Assembly (NCBI GenBank): GCA_013115145.1
Contig: JAAPAO010000363.1
Location: forward strand, 1-35,968
Direction of reading: 5' to 3'
Length of the DNA: 35,968 nt
Source of the DNA: Perkinsus chesapeaki
Taxonomy: Eukaryota > Perkinsozoa > Perkinsida > Perkinsidae
In this document: positions 21,091 through 31,523 of the stretch, piece after piece
How the letters are laid out: each line of letters starts with the position of its first letter
Position numbering within the stretch: the first letter of the stretch is position 1
Made by a program: the position numbers and the translations under genes
Notes under the pieces: model-generated
What the model saw: the letters and a program-made list of their open reading frames with translations, nothing else
The model's database searches: none
Told to the model about the DNA's origin: nothing

Positions 21091-22391
21091 GCTACCCAAT
21101 TCAAGTTGAGATTCCCAGCAACACCCTTGGGAACTCATTTATTCAACATGACGTAATGGACTTTACCAGAAAACCTCATAGTTGCCTACGAAAAAAACAA
21201 CGCCCGTGGGACGCAGTATACCCTTTGGTTGTAAAAGCAGCGAAGCATCCCAATCAATGCACCGGCCTCTCGCCTCTTTCCCACTCTTAGCTCCAACGTC
21301 ATGTCGCCAATATTTGTGAATAGGCGGAGCTTAATATGTGGAAACTGCAGTGTCCGTAGCAGCAGCTGACTGCTGGGCCACCTTTGTGTGCCTGCCGCAC
21401 AGAGTGCCCTTTGTATTCAGTTGCATTGCCCCGCACTGCGACACAGTGTATGGCGCAGAGTTTACTGTCTAGCCCTTCTTCTCTGTTTGTTCAAGGCCTC
21501 GAGATGGCGAGGCTCACGTGAGTAATCCCCATGGCCTCGCGATGTCGGCGGTATTCTCGCACCTACCGTTAACTGTTCGTTGAGGGCTCGTTTATTCGAG
21601 ATACTGCTTTTTTCCGCATGTGAACTATAATAAATTCAGTTGAAAAATTCGCTCGCAGGCGCCATACGCCGCGCCATATTTTCGCTGAACTCAGCAAGTT
21701 TCCCCGCTGCGCTTGCCTGTAAACACTCGATAATCATCCACAGCACAAATATTCGCATGCCTTGTGCTTGGGCCATGCGCCTTGGCATCCTGGCTCACAT
21801 CAGTCGCTATCACTCGCATTCTCTAATGAGTGTACAAAACACCTACGAAGTGTTCGAGATGTCACCTGGGACGCGAAAGGGATCATTTTGGTATGTGTGT
21901 GCAGGTTACTTCTCGTTAACCAGGACTAACTAACTGAGGGTCAATACAGTGTGACTCCTCCCCTATGTTCCAGATGTCAGTTCTTACTGCACATGTAACT
22001 TATATGATATAAGAGTCAAAGTGCCAAACCTACAGTATTTTTGCGGGGGAATGTCGCTCCCTGGGACTCGGAGCCGCGCCCTCAAACTAGAGTGCTTTTC
22101 GATCGCTGACTATTCACCCAATTGCCAGCCTGGCAATCCGGGACTATTTCCAAGCTCTGGCCACTTCGTCGATGAGGCCCTAATATGGATGAATCTAGTC
22201 GTCAGTTTCAATGGTGAACGAATGCGCAGAGCAGACAAGTGAACGCCGATTAGCGTCACAGTCACTCTACCATGACTAGGGAAGAAGAGGTGTAATAAGA
22301 AGGATTCATGTGTTACATAAACCCATATAGTTGGATCTAGCTGATCTGGGTATAAGTAACTTGCTAACCGTTACAGAAGTTCGTGCGCGCG

Positions 22392-22407
22392 GCGCCATTT
22401 GGCGCCA
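22392..22407. promoter_or_regulatory. GGCGCC-ATTT-GGCGCC palindrome upstream of subtilase
   Basis: This is a perfect 6-bp inverted repeat, each arm itself palindromic, with a 4-nt spacer about 90 bp before the subtilase ATG. A related stretch (GGCGCCATACGCCGCGCC) occurs at about 21658. It could be a protein-binding site. The role is inferred from position only. Confidence 0.35.
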
Positions 22408-22496
22408 CATCTTCTCGCTGAGATTTGGATCTTTGAGAAAATGTGAATGACAATCGGTATCAGTGTCTTGAGAAGTCTATAGATCATTCAGACTAC

Positions 22497-23465
22497 ATGG
22501 CATCTTCCCTTCTGATCCACTTCGCAATGATCATTATGATGACTGCGCAATATGTCGAGGGGGATAGGTCCCCTGTGAATGATCCTCTTTATCGCAAACA
22601 AAAGAAATATTTCGAAGCCGTTGGTGTACCGGGAGCGTGGCGGCGCTTGTCGTCAACAAGGGTTATAAGGAACAAGATTACTGTCGCCAGTATAGATACC
22701 GGGGTGAGATCGAACCATTCTGACCTAGTTGCCAATCTTGCACCTGGCTACAATGTTATTAAACATAACAGTGATACTGAGGATGAGGTTGGACATGGTA
22801 CACGAATGGCTGGTATAGATGGTGCTGCTATCAATAATTCCCTCCTCATGGCTGGTGTCTCGGATATGGTCGGCATTCTGCCTGTTTCATTCCAAGATCA
22901 ATATACCGAGCAAGCCGAGTCGGATGCTATCGATTGGGTGATTCGCCATAAAATGGAAAAGGGCATCAAAGTGATCCTAATGCCGTTTTCAGGCTATGAC
23001 GAGCGATCAATGGTGACTGCTAAGCTGAAAGAAGCCGACCAAGCGGGCTTACTTGTGATTGTCACTGCTGGCAACAAGGGTGATAATATAACCACTCACA
23101 AAAGGTACCCATGCGCACTTACTGAGCAGCTGGAAGGGATGTTATGCGTTTCTGCGACAGAGCAATCAATTATGAAGCTTGCACATATTTCGAGTTACGG
23201 CAAGTACGTGGACATCGCTGCACCAGGGGTGGACATTGTATCTACGTCGAACTTCCTACCTTGGGACATAGATACTGGAACTTCCGCAGCAGCCGCTATC
23301 GTTGCTGGGGTGGCTTTGATGTTGTACAGTATTGCTCCAAAACTTACTCCTGCTGATATTAAGAAGATTATTAAGACCACTGCAAAGATGGGCCTCAAAA
23401 ATGCAACCGGGAAATCCATTCTCCCATTTGGCCGTATTGATGCTGACGGGCTGTGGCAGCACTGA
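22497..23465 (+). CDS. secreted subtilisin-like serine protease (S8), 322 residues
   Basis: This is an intronless gene. The start at 22497 is the first ATG in the frame and opens directly on a hydrophobic signal peptide (residues about 3-20). The catalytic domain shows all key positions. Asp67 lies in VASIDTGV, His100 in VGHGTRMAG, the oxyanion Asn193 in VTAGNKG, and Ser263 in DTGTSAAAAIVAG. The serine motif is GTSAAAA rather than the usual GTSMAAP. The mature domain begins almost at once after the signal (NDPLYRKQ), so there is no room for a classical I9 propeptide, which is unusual for a secreted subtilase. There is no C-terminal extension. Perkinsus secretes abundant subtilisin-like proteases, and by role this resembles them. 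I cannot say whether it is an orthologue. Folding without a propeptide would need another chaperone. Confidence 0.92.
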   Translation: MASSLLIHFAMIIMMTAQYVEGDRSPVNDPLYRKQKKYFEAVGVPGAWRRLSSTRVIRNKITVASIDTGVRSNHSDLVANLAPGYNVIKHNSDTEDEVGHGTRMAGIDGAAINNSLLMAGVSDMVGILPVSFQDQYTEQAESDAIDWVIRHKMEKGIKVILMPFSGYDERSMVTAKLKEADQAGLLVIVTAGNKGDNITTHKRYPCALTEQLEGMLCVSATEQSIMKLAHISSYGKYVDIAAPGVDIVSTSNFLPWDIDTGTSAAAAIVAGVALMLYSIAPKLTPADIKKIIKTTAKMGLKNATGKSILPFGRIDADGLWQH

Positions 23466-24176
23466 TTCCTTAACTAGCGCAATGGGAAAGGTTGCTGTTC
23501 GACGCTTCTCGTATTGTCAATCTCATAACTTAGCCAGGCTATGACAATACGATTGAATCACCTCATTTAGTGCTGTCTTTATCACTGATGGACTGCTTCA
23601 ACTCGGGCTTATTTATTCAGTCCCTTACGTCATGTGACATTTCATGTGTCTGTGACAGTCTGTCTAATGCCGATTCGGCAATGCCGAAGCGTAAGTTCGA
23701 ATTGCTCGCAAGAGCTCACTCCTTATCTTTCTCATCTCATTGTTAATCTCTTGAAGTAAGCGGGCCGTCACGACTCTTTATATAACTAGTAAGGGTCGTC
23801 ATCCCACATCTACTCGATTAGCCTAGACACCTCAATGATATTGCGTTCAAAAGGCGACTAATAAACGACGGTCAAATTGCCAGAGTATACTGCAGCTTGG
23901 ATTGGAAACTTGATGGAGTTGACGTCCATCAGTTTTTTTTTCGGAAAACGCAATGATCATACAATCATGATACATCAAGTCATATTGAGAGCGAAGAGTA
24001 ACGCAGCGGCAGTAAAAAAATACGTGAATGAAAGGTGAGTAGTGATTGGAGTGGCGTCACACGGACCGCACTCGCAAGATGATTGTGTACTGCACAAAAT
24101 CTAATTATTCCATTTGTGTACAAGATATCACGTAATTGTACTGTAGATCCAGCAGATTGGGGTTAATAACCTCCTT
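23466..24176. other. noncoding stretch downstream of the subtilase
   Basis: No gene is seen. Composition is mixed with several A/T runs. It is followed by the hairpin block and the TATCCG array. Confidence 0.45.
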
Positions 24177-24273
24177 CAACACAGAGTCCTGTGTTGACGC
24201 GCAGTCCCGGGAAAGTGCGGTTCCTCCTTAGCTACAGCTCCATCCTCGGCCCGAGGACCTCGGGATGAAGCTG
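24177..24273. other. pair of strong hairpins
   Basis: CAACACAG-AGTC-CTGTGTTG (24177-24196) is a perfect 8-bp stem with a 4-nt loop. At 24235-24273, CAGCTCCATCC pairs with GGATGAAGCTG over 11 positions with one mismatch. Inside it CTCGG/CCGAG elements can pair in two alternative ways. This might be a structured RNA or the ends of a foldback element. No neighbouring gene is clearly served. Confidence 0.4.
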
Positions 24274-24403
24274 CGAGAACGACCGGGCCGCTGATTTAGT
24301 CTTCAGCCGTCCAAGACTCGGAAGAACCTAGTAGGCAGAAGCTTACCATGCTGTAGATACAGTCAGTGACTAGATCTACAGCATTTCCCGCTCATGCTTC
24401 CGA

Positions 24404-24690
24404 CTTTATATCCGAATATCCGGAAAATCATCAAAAAAATATCCGACCCTCACTCAATTATCTGACTCGATCATCCGAAGAAGATCCGAAAGCCCGCACC
24501 CAAAAATCCGGATGCGCGCACTCTTATATCCGACCGATCCGTGCATCTCAATTATCCGACCATCATTCAAATATCCGATACACCATTTTCAAATATCCGT
24601 GGGCGCGCGCAATTGGAAGAGAATCTTATGACCGGAATTCAATTATCCGATCCACGCATCAATTATCCGAGCAACATATTATATTGCTCG
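24404..24690. repeat. irregular array of ATCCG/TATCCGA motifs
   Basis: About 13 copies of ATCCG, most extended to (A/T)TATCCGA, occur in the same orientation within about 285 bp at uneven spacing (about 10-40 bp). The intervening sequence is not repeated, so this is not an ordinary tandem repeat. It ends next to a TTATATTGCTCGG stretch at about 24676. It looks like a cluster of binding sites. Confidence 0.6.
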
Positions 24691-24858
24691 GAGCACGCTG
24701 CGTGTTTATACAACTTAATCCACTCTTGCAAACACTTTTTTGCCTGGATCGATCAACTTACCCGTTAGTTTGTCAGAGGAGTGCTTCTGTACACCATTGA
24801 CGGGTGATGGGACACATGTGGACACACGGTATAGCATAAAAACATGAAAGGAGCAGCA

Positions 24859-25170
24859 CTAACCTGTATAAAAAGCTCGCAACACGGTTTTAATGAAACC
24901 TTTCGGGATCTTTCGGGAATTTCGCGAAAGTTTCCTGGAAAGTTTCCTTTCGCCGTTTCTCTTGCGCAGTTTCAAACACCGTACCTCTGCGTCTCGGTGC
25001 GAACTCCAGCGGCTGAGGTCTATCGAACATAATTCATGCACAACAAGCTTTTCTCCAGCTCCGACGAGCCTCGCATAGTCCTGGGCTAGGCGTTGGATAT
25101 AAAGAGCGGGAGGGGGACTCTCGCTTTGAGAGGAGGGAGGAAAAAGCCCACCTAAGACGTGGACCTCCAT
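24859..25170 (-). CDS. possible short basic protein, 103 residues
   Basis: An ATG at 25170 opens a 103-codon frame. The predicted product is rich in Pro/Ser near the start and in Lys/Arg/Ser near the end (ERKLSRKLSRNSRK). The basic repeat comes from the palindrome-rich DNA at 24901-24960, so composition alone could produce it. It overlaps the 3' flank of repeat unit A. No family is recognised. Confidence 0.2.
   Translation of the reverse strand: MEVHVLGGLFPPSSQSESPPPALYIQRLAQDYARLVGAGEKLVVHELCSIDLSRWSSHRDAEVRCLKLRKRNGERKLSRKLSRNSRKIPKGFIKTVLRAFYTG
24901..24960. promoter_or_regulatory. overlapping TTTC/GAAA palindromes, heat-shock-element-like
   Basis: Within 60 bp are TTTCGGGAA, the perfect palindrome TTTCGCGAAA, TTTCCTGGAAA and GGAAAGTTTCC. 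Alternating nTTCn/nGAAn units in near 5-bp register resemble a heat-shock-factor site. No gene start on the right strand lies close by, so a regulatory role is only a suggestion. Confidence 0.3.
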
Positions 25171-27440
25171 AGATTCGACTAGCGCAAATCGCCGATATGA
25201 TATCGGAGAATCACATGCGTGACATCCTGTGGCACCTGAAATGACAAGCTCCCAGGGAGCTTGTGTCTCCAGCAGGGAGCCTCTCCCTGTGTCTTCAGCA
25301 CTATGTGCCTTAAACTCTCCATGACGAACTCAGTGCAACTCGTGTTGGAAACTAACAGACCGTTGAAAACTTAACTACAAGGGAGGTACAGCTGGCACAA
25401 AGACGAACAGGAAAGACGAACAGTTATCCCACGCTCAAGCGCGGGGCGCTTAGCTCTTGTGATTGCAGCATAGCAGCACTGATCCCTCCGGCCGGCGACT
25501 GAGATCTGGTCTGATATGAAATGACGATGGCTGAGCAGCTGAGCCGGTAATGCCGGCCCGGCACCTCACATGTGAAAAGACATAATGATGTGAGACATTA
25601 TTTTACACATAGATTGTAAGATATCTTCTCTAGCAAATGACATGGGACTACTGAGTACCAGATGAGTCACAGGGAAAGTTCGACGAATGAGCTACAACCA
25701 AAAATACGTCTGAAAAATGCGCATGCGTCGCAAGTGGACGACCTCACACCTCGCTCCAGAGTTCACCTAGGAGATATACTGAAATCCTTATGGAATAATT
25801 TATGCTCCGGTTTCTCGTCGAACAATGGATGCAACCACGCATGTAGTTTGACAGTCCCGATAAGTTCCCAAGTGAAGAGGGAATGATCCTTGGTGTTCAT
25901 AGTGAGATCTAATTCTATAGCAAGGCCCTCATTACGTTCATCGCCGGTGGACTTCCGGAAAGAGGCATCGAGCCCAAAGTCATAGTTTGGTCCGATGTGA
26001 ACGTGAACAACTTTGGTAACCGGTAGAGTGAAGGACTCATCAAGGACGCTGGCTTCAGCAGTCGCTTTCACTTGAACTTCAGCATTCCAGTTACCTGTCT
26101 TCTCATCGAACTTGCCGCGACCATCGCCAACTGTTTCAGTGCAGAGCTCGACGGAGCCTTCTAATAGTCCTTCCGCGAATTCCTTATCAAAGACATTAGC
26201 GCAGCCACCACCGGTAATGTTGAGACCCGCGGGTTGCGAACCATTAAGTGCCATCTCGATGTGAAAGTGAGTTGACTTGGTAGTTTCCTTGGCATCGAAC
26301 AGATAGACCGTCATGTTGACCTTCAAACCAGGAGTGTAGCTTAAGGTACCCAAGGCGCAGAACGGTTCGGAATCTGGTTTCTTCTCGGCTGTGCAATCGG
26401 CAGGGAAAGCAAACGGTGTAGCGTCCAGACGCCTCAGATATAGCGCCCCGCCGAGGGCTGTTCCGCAGCCTAAAGATACAAGGATGTTACAAAACTTCAT
26501 TAGAAAGAAAAGCTGAAATCAAGGGTATGATTGCTAGTGCGAGCGTGCTCTGTGCCGACTAGCATGGCGAGTATCCCACAGCTTCAGCTCTCGTAAAGAC
26601 TCAATACTAAAGAGGTCTTCAATGAGTGGGAACGAAGGAGTCTGACTTGTGCATGCGTGCATTCGGTGACCCTCTAATGGCTTGAACGCTCGCGAGTAGG
26701 CCGCCGGGCGGCTGCCGCTCCCCTGCGAGTACAAATCTTCAGCACTATCTCTGAGCTAGGTATAATTGGACGAGTATTAAGTCGACGAGGAAGGGCTCAC
26801 CTCGCAATCCATACCCGCATGCAACGCTCAAGGGAGTAAAGTCTCGTTTCAGTGCTATGGTGGTAGTAGTACACATTCCTCGTGTCACAGGGACAAATTA
26901 CATAACACGCTAAAACCGGCTTTGGGTTCTGCGGAATGAGACAAGGGGCGGGGTTTGCGTGTCGGTGCGACACTGTCGCATGCACCGGTGGCTGCAACGG
27001 CGTGTGCGCTGCAATATGGAGATGCTGCCGTTTCAGCAAAGAACCGGTATATCTTCTTCTAACTCGCTACACTGTGCGGCTTGTACACGCGTGCATATTC
27101 GACATGCATTCCCATTGCTGAGTATAAGGATGAGAGAATCCCTCTCTGCCCGTCCTCCCAAGTGGTAGCGGCTTGGAGTCCACGCCGTGGACGGGTGAGC
27201 AGTGCTACCTGCTACCCAGCTCAATGCCATTGAGTCAATGGGCGAAGCCTCGCGGTAAACTGCGAGCCAGACTGGTTCAACCAGTAGCGACAAAGGTGCA
27301 TCCCTCGGCAAAAGTGGGCGAGAAGAAATGAGAAGAATGGCAGTCAAGTAACCGTCAGTGTAGTTCTCAATACCACAGCCGCCCTTGGACTCCAACTTGA
27401 AGTCCGAGGGCCCTTGCTGAACAGGGTTCCCGGCCGCGCC
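25088..27440. repeat. large diverged tandem unit A of secreted family 2
   Basis: It contains gene A with about 0.7 kb of 3' flank and about 0.9 kb of 5' flank. All of this is recognisable in unit B (about 29035-31400) and partly in unit C (about 32190-34080). Shared landmarks include GGGGGACTCTCGCTTT near 25110/29045, the ACTCTCCATGAC motif, and CTCTGCCCGTCCTCCCAA near 27145/31080. Boundaries are approximate. Confidence 0.7.
25763..26500 (-). CDS. secreted protein of tandem family 2, copy A
   Basis: This intronless gene encodes 245 residues from ATG 26500. I do not recognise the family. A signal peptide (MKFCNILVSLGCGTALGG) precedes LRRLD, then an ectodomain of about 220 residues. It contains four widely spaced cysteines (ADCTAE, PFCALG, GGCANV, ELCTET). 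Two clear sequons are in VNMTVYLFD and LNITGG. No transmembrane segment or GPI signal is visible at the C-terminus, so the product is probably soluble and secreted. Copy B is about 88% identical by eye. Upstream, ATTTCAG|CTTT 13-14 nt before the ATG matches the other copies and may be the leader trans-splice acceptor. Standard stop (TGA). Confidence 0.82.
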   Translation of the reverse strand: MKFCNILVSLGCGTALGGALYLRRLDATPFAFPADCTAEKKPDSEPFCALGTLSYTPGLKVNMTVYLFDAKETTKSTHFHIEMALNGSQPAGLNITGGGCANVFDKEFAEGLLEGSVELCTETVGDGRGKFDEKTGNWNAEVQVKATAEASVLDESFTLPVTKVVHVHIGPNYDFGLDASFRKSTGDERNEGLAIELDLTMNTKDHSLFTWELIGTVKLHAWLHPLFDEKPEHKLFHKDFSISPR

Positions 27441-29034
27441 TTCTGGGATAATCTACGATCCATGATTATGGTGGTAAATAATCAAGTGAGTCGGACCCAC
27501 TGATTCCTATCCGAAGCTCATAAAGGCCATGCCGTGAAGTTCACGGAGTTCAACTCTAAATTATTGTACAAGTCCCCAAGTAATGAACAAAGCTGACCGT
27601 ATGATTGAGGCGCACCTTAAGATCCCGCAAATGAAAGTGAGTGAATCACATTAGTGCGAATACCTGTCTAGAGCGGGAATCATCGCGCGTTAACCGGGCT
27701 CGAAGTGCACACGGATAGCTATTCTACGGCACAAGTCGGGGAATTCACAAGTTGTGAATCACACTGTGATTATCACAGCTCGTGAATCTTTGATTCATGC
27801 GCCGAATACTAGCTCTGTACGGGAAATGATACAGCCCATAGAATAGTTCCTTAACTGGCAACTTGTCAGGAACAGTGTCAAGTTGTCGGTGATATCGGCA
27901 TAGCAGGCGCAAAAGAATAGTACAGGCCTGCACCGTGCAGGCTGCACTGTAACGTGTTGATTCGAGACTGTTGAACTGTTCACGCTGAATATAAAATGGG
28001 TGTTCCAATTGAATGAGAAAAAATGGCTTCTCTATGAAGTTTGAACTTACGACCTTTCTGAGTTGAATCCATATGATTCCACGTGTGTAAGACAGCGCTG
28101 CTGTTGCAGCGGTGGGAGTAACCTATACGGGCCTCAGTGCTCACTGCGCTGTGCAACGACTGCGAGGATTCCCCTGAAAGCGGAGCGTTTCCCGAAGGTT
28201 TTGGTGGTGGAATAGCTCCGGGTTTACGTTCTGGATTTGGATATTCGCCTCTGGCTTTACCAACAGGCGCCTTTAAGCACTTCCGCTGATGCGTCCGTGC
28301 CAGTGTCCGAGCTCGGGATTCGCACGCTGTCGTCTGCGTCACGCTGGAGTAATGCCTTCTTACTAAACGTGAGGTTGGGCCTGGCAGTTCAGTTAGTGGA
28401 ACTTAGCGGGGAAATGTGCATTTTCAACTACAGTTGTGATTTGTGCCTGCCAAACCTAACGTTGTGTGCGGGTCGTGAACACCTGGTCCTGGCGTTGTGC
28501 GCAATCATTGTGTCTCCACTAGGGATGTTCGAACCCTCTGGCAATAGTCAGCCATTATCTCTGCCGCCCTTGTTGATGATCTACAGAAGAGCAGATGACT
28601 CATTTTTTGGTAAGCTAGAGAAGAGAAGCCGAAGCCCTAATGATTCCTACCCTCTGTGGTTCCTAGACGCGTCTCACCTTCCTACTTTCCTGTTGCTGGT
28701 GGTACACTCATGGGGATGAACTCAAAGCAAGGGAGGATCAACAAAGGCTTCTATCCGTTCTTCAGCTTTGGGGGGAGAATTAGCTACGTAATAATCGATT
28801 AACCGCACAGAGTCGAGTGGCGGCGGTAACATTTCCCATACCGGTGTACAACAGCAATACAGTCCTGGCAGCACGATTCATATGTCATGGACCCCGTAGT
28901 CCATGTAGTTCCGAAATAAACGAAGGGGGCATCTTATTAGAGTTGATATAAATTCATGCTCTTTCGCGATTTTAATAAGCTTCTGATACACTTCGCCTAC
29001 GCCTCTGAGATTGGTTCGACCAACTTGGTTGGTC
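26501..29034. other. 5' flank of gene A and spacer to unit B
   Basis: The first 0.9 kb is duplicated upstream of gene B but is not conserved as protein, so it is probably regulatory. From about 27440 to 29034 I see no recognised gene. A 160-codon open stretch on the plus strand (28237-28719) begins without ATG and shows no domain or convincing splice partner. Confidence 0.4.
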
Positions 29035-31400
29035 TAAAGAGAGCAGGGGGGACTCTCGCTTTTGGGGCGAGAAAGGAGAAAAACACACCTTTCAGGTGTC
29101 ACCTGAGATGTGTGCGCAATTCGACCAGCGCATATCGGAAGATCACATCATGTGATTCACATGCATGACGAAAGAACTTCAATCGAATGACGACTTGCCA
29201 TTGGCAAGCTCCTCGTGATCTCGGACAGGGAGTTTGCCTCCCAGGACCAGCACCGTGAGCCTAGAACTCTCCATGACAAAACTCGGCGCAACTCGTGTTT
29301 GAAACGGACAAAGCCCGCGCTAAAGCCCGGGGACACTAATACTTGTGGTTGGGACGTTACCTCACTGATCCCTCCGGCTGACCGCTAAAACTAGGCCCCA
29401 CGTGGAAGGACCGGCTGGAGTGTGCTGAGCAGCTGGCAGCTGGAAGCTGCACCGGCATCTCACACATTTGAAACTTATGGAATTGAAAAGGAATCATAAT
29501 ATTTTACAGATATAACCTAAGATGTCTTCTTTATCCAATGACATGGGACTGGCTATGGACAACCCCACTGACTCAATGTCACTAAGCATCTAAAAAGTGC
29601 GTCTGAAAGAATAAGTTGATAAGCATCTCAAGCGGACGACGTCACATAGCGCCGCACCGCAAAGTCGGCATTCACCTGAGTCTTCATTTAGGAATTCATC
29701 CTAAGGATATATTGAAATCCTTATGGAATAGTTTAACCTCTGGCTCCTTGTCGAATAATGGATGCCACCACACATGTAGTTTGACAGCCCCGATAAGCTC
29801 CCAAGTGAAGAGGGAATGATCCTTGGTATTCATAGTGAGATCGAATACTATACCAAGACCCTCGTTACGTTCATCGCCGGTGGACTTCTGGAAAGAGGCA
29901 TCGAGCCCAAAGTCATAGTTTGGTCCGATGTGAGCTTGAACAACTTTGGTAACCGGTAGAGTGAAGGACTTACCGAAGACGCTGGCTTCAGCAGTCGCTT
30001 TCACTTGAACTTCAGCATTCCAGTTACCTGTCTTCTCATCGAGCTTGCCGCGACCATCGCCAACTGTCTCAGTGCAGAGCTCGACGGAGCCTTCTAATAG
30101 TCCTTCCGCGAATTCCTTATCAACGACATTAGCGCAGCCACCACCGGTAATGTTGAGACCCGCGGGTTGCGAACCATTAAGTGCCATCTCGATGTGGAAG
30201 TGAGTTGACTTGGTAGTTTCCTTGGCATCGAACAGATAGACCGTCATGTTGACCTTCAAACCAGGAGTGTAGCTTAAGGTACCCAAGGCACAGAATGCTT
30301 CGGAATCTGGTTTCTTCTCGGCTGTGCAATTGGCAGGGAAAGCAAACGGTGTAGGTCCGTCCAGACGTCTCAGAGAGAGAGGCCCGCCGGCGCTTATCCC
30401 GCAGGCTGAAGATACAAGGATGTTGAACAGCTTCATTAAAGAACCTGAAAGCTGACATCGAGTGTATGGATTGTTGTTCAAGCAAGCTGTGGCTGAGTTG
30501 CATTTGCGGATATCCTACGGAATTCTCGCATGGAGGTGTTTAATGAGTGGCAATGAGGATTCTGACTTGCGAAGGCGTTCATTCGGTGACACTCTGAATC
30601 AGGGGGTCACCGAACGCATCAGAGGCTCTGATGGCTTGAACGCGCGCGATTAGGCCGCCTAACGGCTGCGGCTCCCTTGCGATCATAAATCAACACTTGT
30701 AGGTCTAGACTAGATCAATGAAATCGAACAAGTAGGAGCCTCGGCGAGCAAAGGCTTGATTCGTAGTTCATCATACGGACAACGCTCAAGTGAGTAAACT
30801 CTCATTTCAGGGCTGTGGCGGTGGTGCAAATTTCTTTTGTCACAGAGACAGATTATGTCACACTGAAATCAGCTTTGAATCTCAAATCAGACAGGACGAG
30901 AGGTTATGCTTCACACTGCCGAACACTCTACGGTGCGGTATGGATTCTATACTATCGAAGTGCCGCGTTCCAGCGAAAAACTGGTAAACTACCAGTGATA
31001 AGTGCTGATCTCAGTCGATACACTGCGCCCTTCCTCCACGCGTGCATATCCATTTTTGATTATAAGCCTGAGATAATCGCTCTCTGCCCGTCCTCCCAAA
31101 TGGTGGGGGACATGACGGAAGAGTAGTGCTACCTGCTACACTGCTCAGTGGGCAACGCGTGATGGTAAACTGCAAACCAGACTTGTTCAACTCGTAGCGG
31201 GTCGCAACTGGTGACAACGATGCATCGCTCAGGTGGGCGATAGCCTACCGCCGATAGGGAATGAAAGAAATCACGAAGAAGCTAACTGACAAGTAAACGT
31301 GAGTGTAATCCTAACACCTCAGCCTCTCTCGGACATCCGAGACTGCCCGAATGCTGGATTGCTCTGGATTGTTTAATTTTGGAAATGAAACACGAGTGTG
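29035..31400. repeat. large diverged tandem unit B of secreted family 2
   Basis: This is homologous to unit A over both flanks and the gene. The coding part is far more similar to A than the flanks are. Its 3' noncoding flank lacks several blocks that A and C share. Confidence 0.7.
29696..30436 (-). CDS. secreted protein of tandem family 2, copy B
   Basis: This paralogue of copy A has 246 residues. The start at 30436 is the ATG that opens on the signal peptide (MKLFNILVSSACG) and aligns with copies A and C. Residues about 30-150 are nearly identical to A, including all cysteines and the sequons, while the signal peptide and the last 60 residues diverge more. The upstream GATGTCAG|CTTT is conserved with copy C. 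Standard stop (TAA or equivalent) at the 29696 end. The product is inferred to be secreted, with no assigned function. Confidence 0.82.
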   Translation of the reverse strand: MKLFNILVSSACGISAGGPLSLRRLDGPTPFAFPANCTAEKKPDSEAFCALGTLSYTPGLKVNMTVYLFDAKETTKSTHFHIEMALNGSQPAGLNITGGGCANVVDKEFAEGLLEGSVELCTETVGDGRGKLDEKTGNWNAEVQVKATAEASVFGKSFTLPVTKVVQAHIGPNYDFGLDASFQKSTGDERNEGLGIVFDLTMNTKDHSLFTWELIGAVKLHVWWHPLFDKEPEVKLFHKDFNISLG

Positions 31401-31523
31401 TTTTTGGGGCTGAGGTGAGGAAAAATCTAACAAAAAGCAGCGTGGATGACGTGGCGGCTGTCATTGATGAATGCGAGGCAGAGAAGGAAGGAAAACTTCA
31501 GCCCAGGTGGTCATAGACGTTTT

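Larger units (their letters stand above)
20302..22496. other. long spacer between carrier and subtilase genes
   Basis: I recognise no gene with confidence in this 2.2 kb stretch. It includes the weak minus-strand two-exon candidate at 20768-21090 and, near its right end, the GGCGCC palindrome. Other open frames here (about 21640-21933 and 22021-22242) lack ATG starts at their beginning and show no motifs. Confidence 0.4.

Noticed and set aside
26936-27168. Possible gene in the duplicated 5' flank of unit A
   Set aside because: The homologous flank in unit B does not preserve the frame or the protein, so the conservation is noncoding.
28237-28719. Plus-strand open frame of 160 codons
   Set aside because: The open stretch is long but starts at TTG, has no convincing exon partners, and shows no domain. 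It is not reported as a gene.
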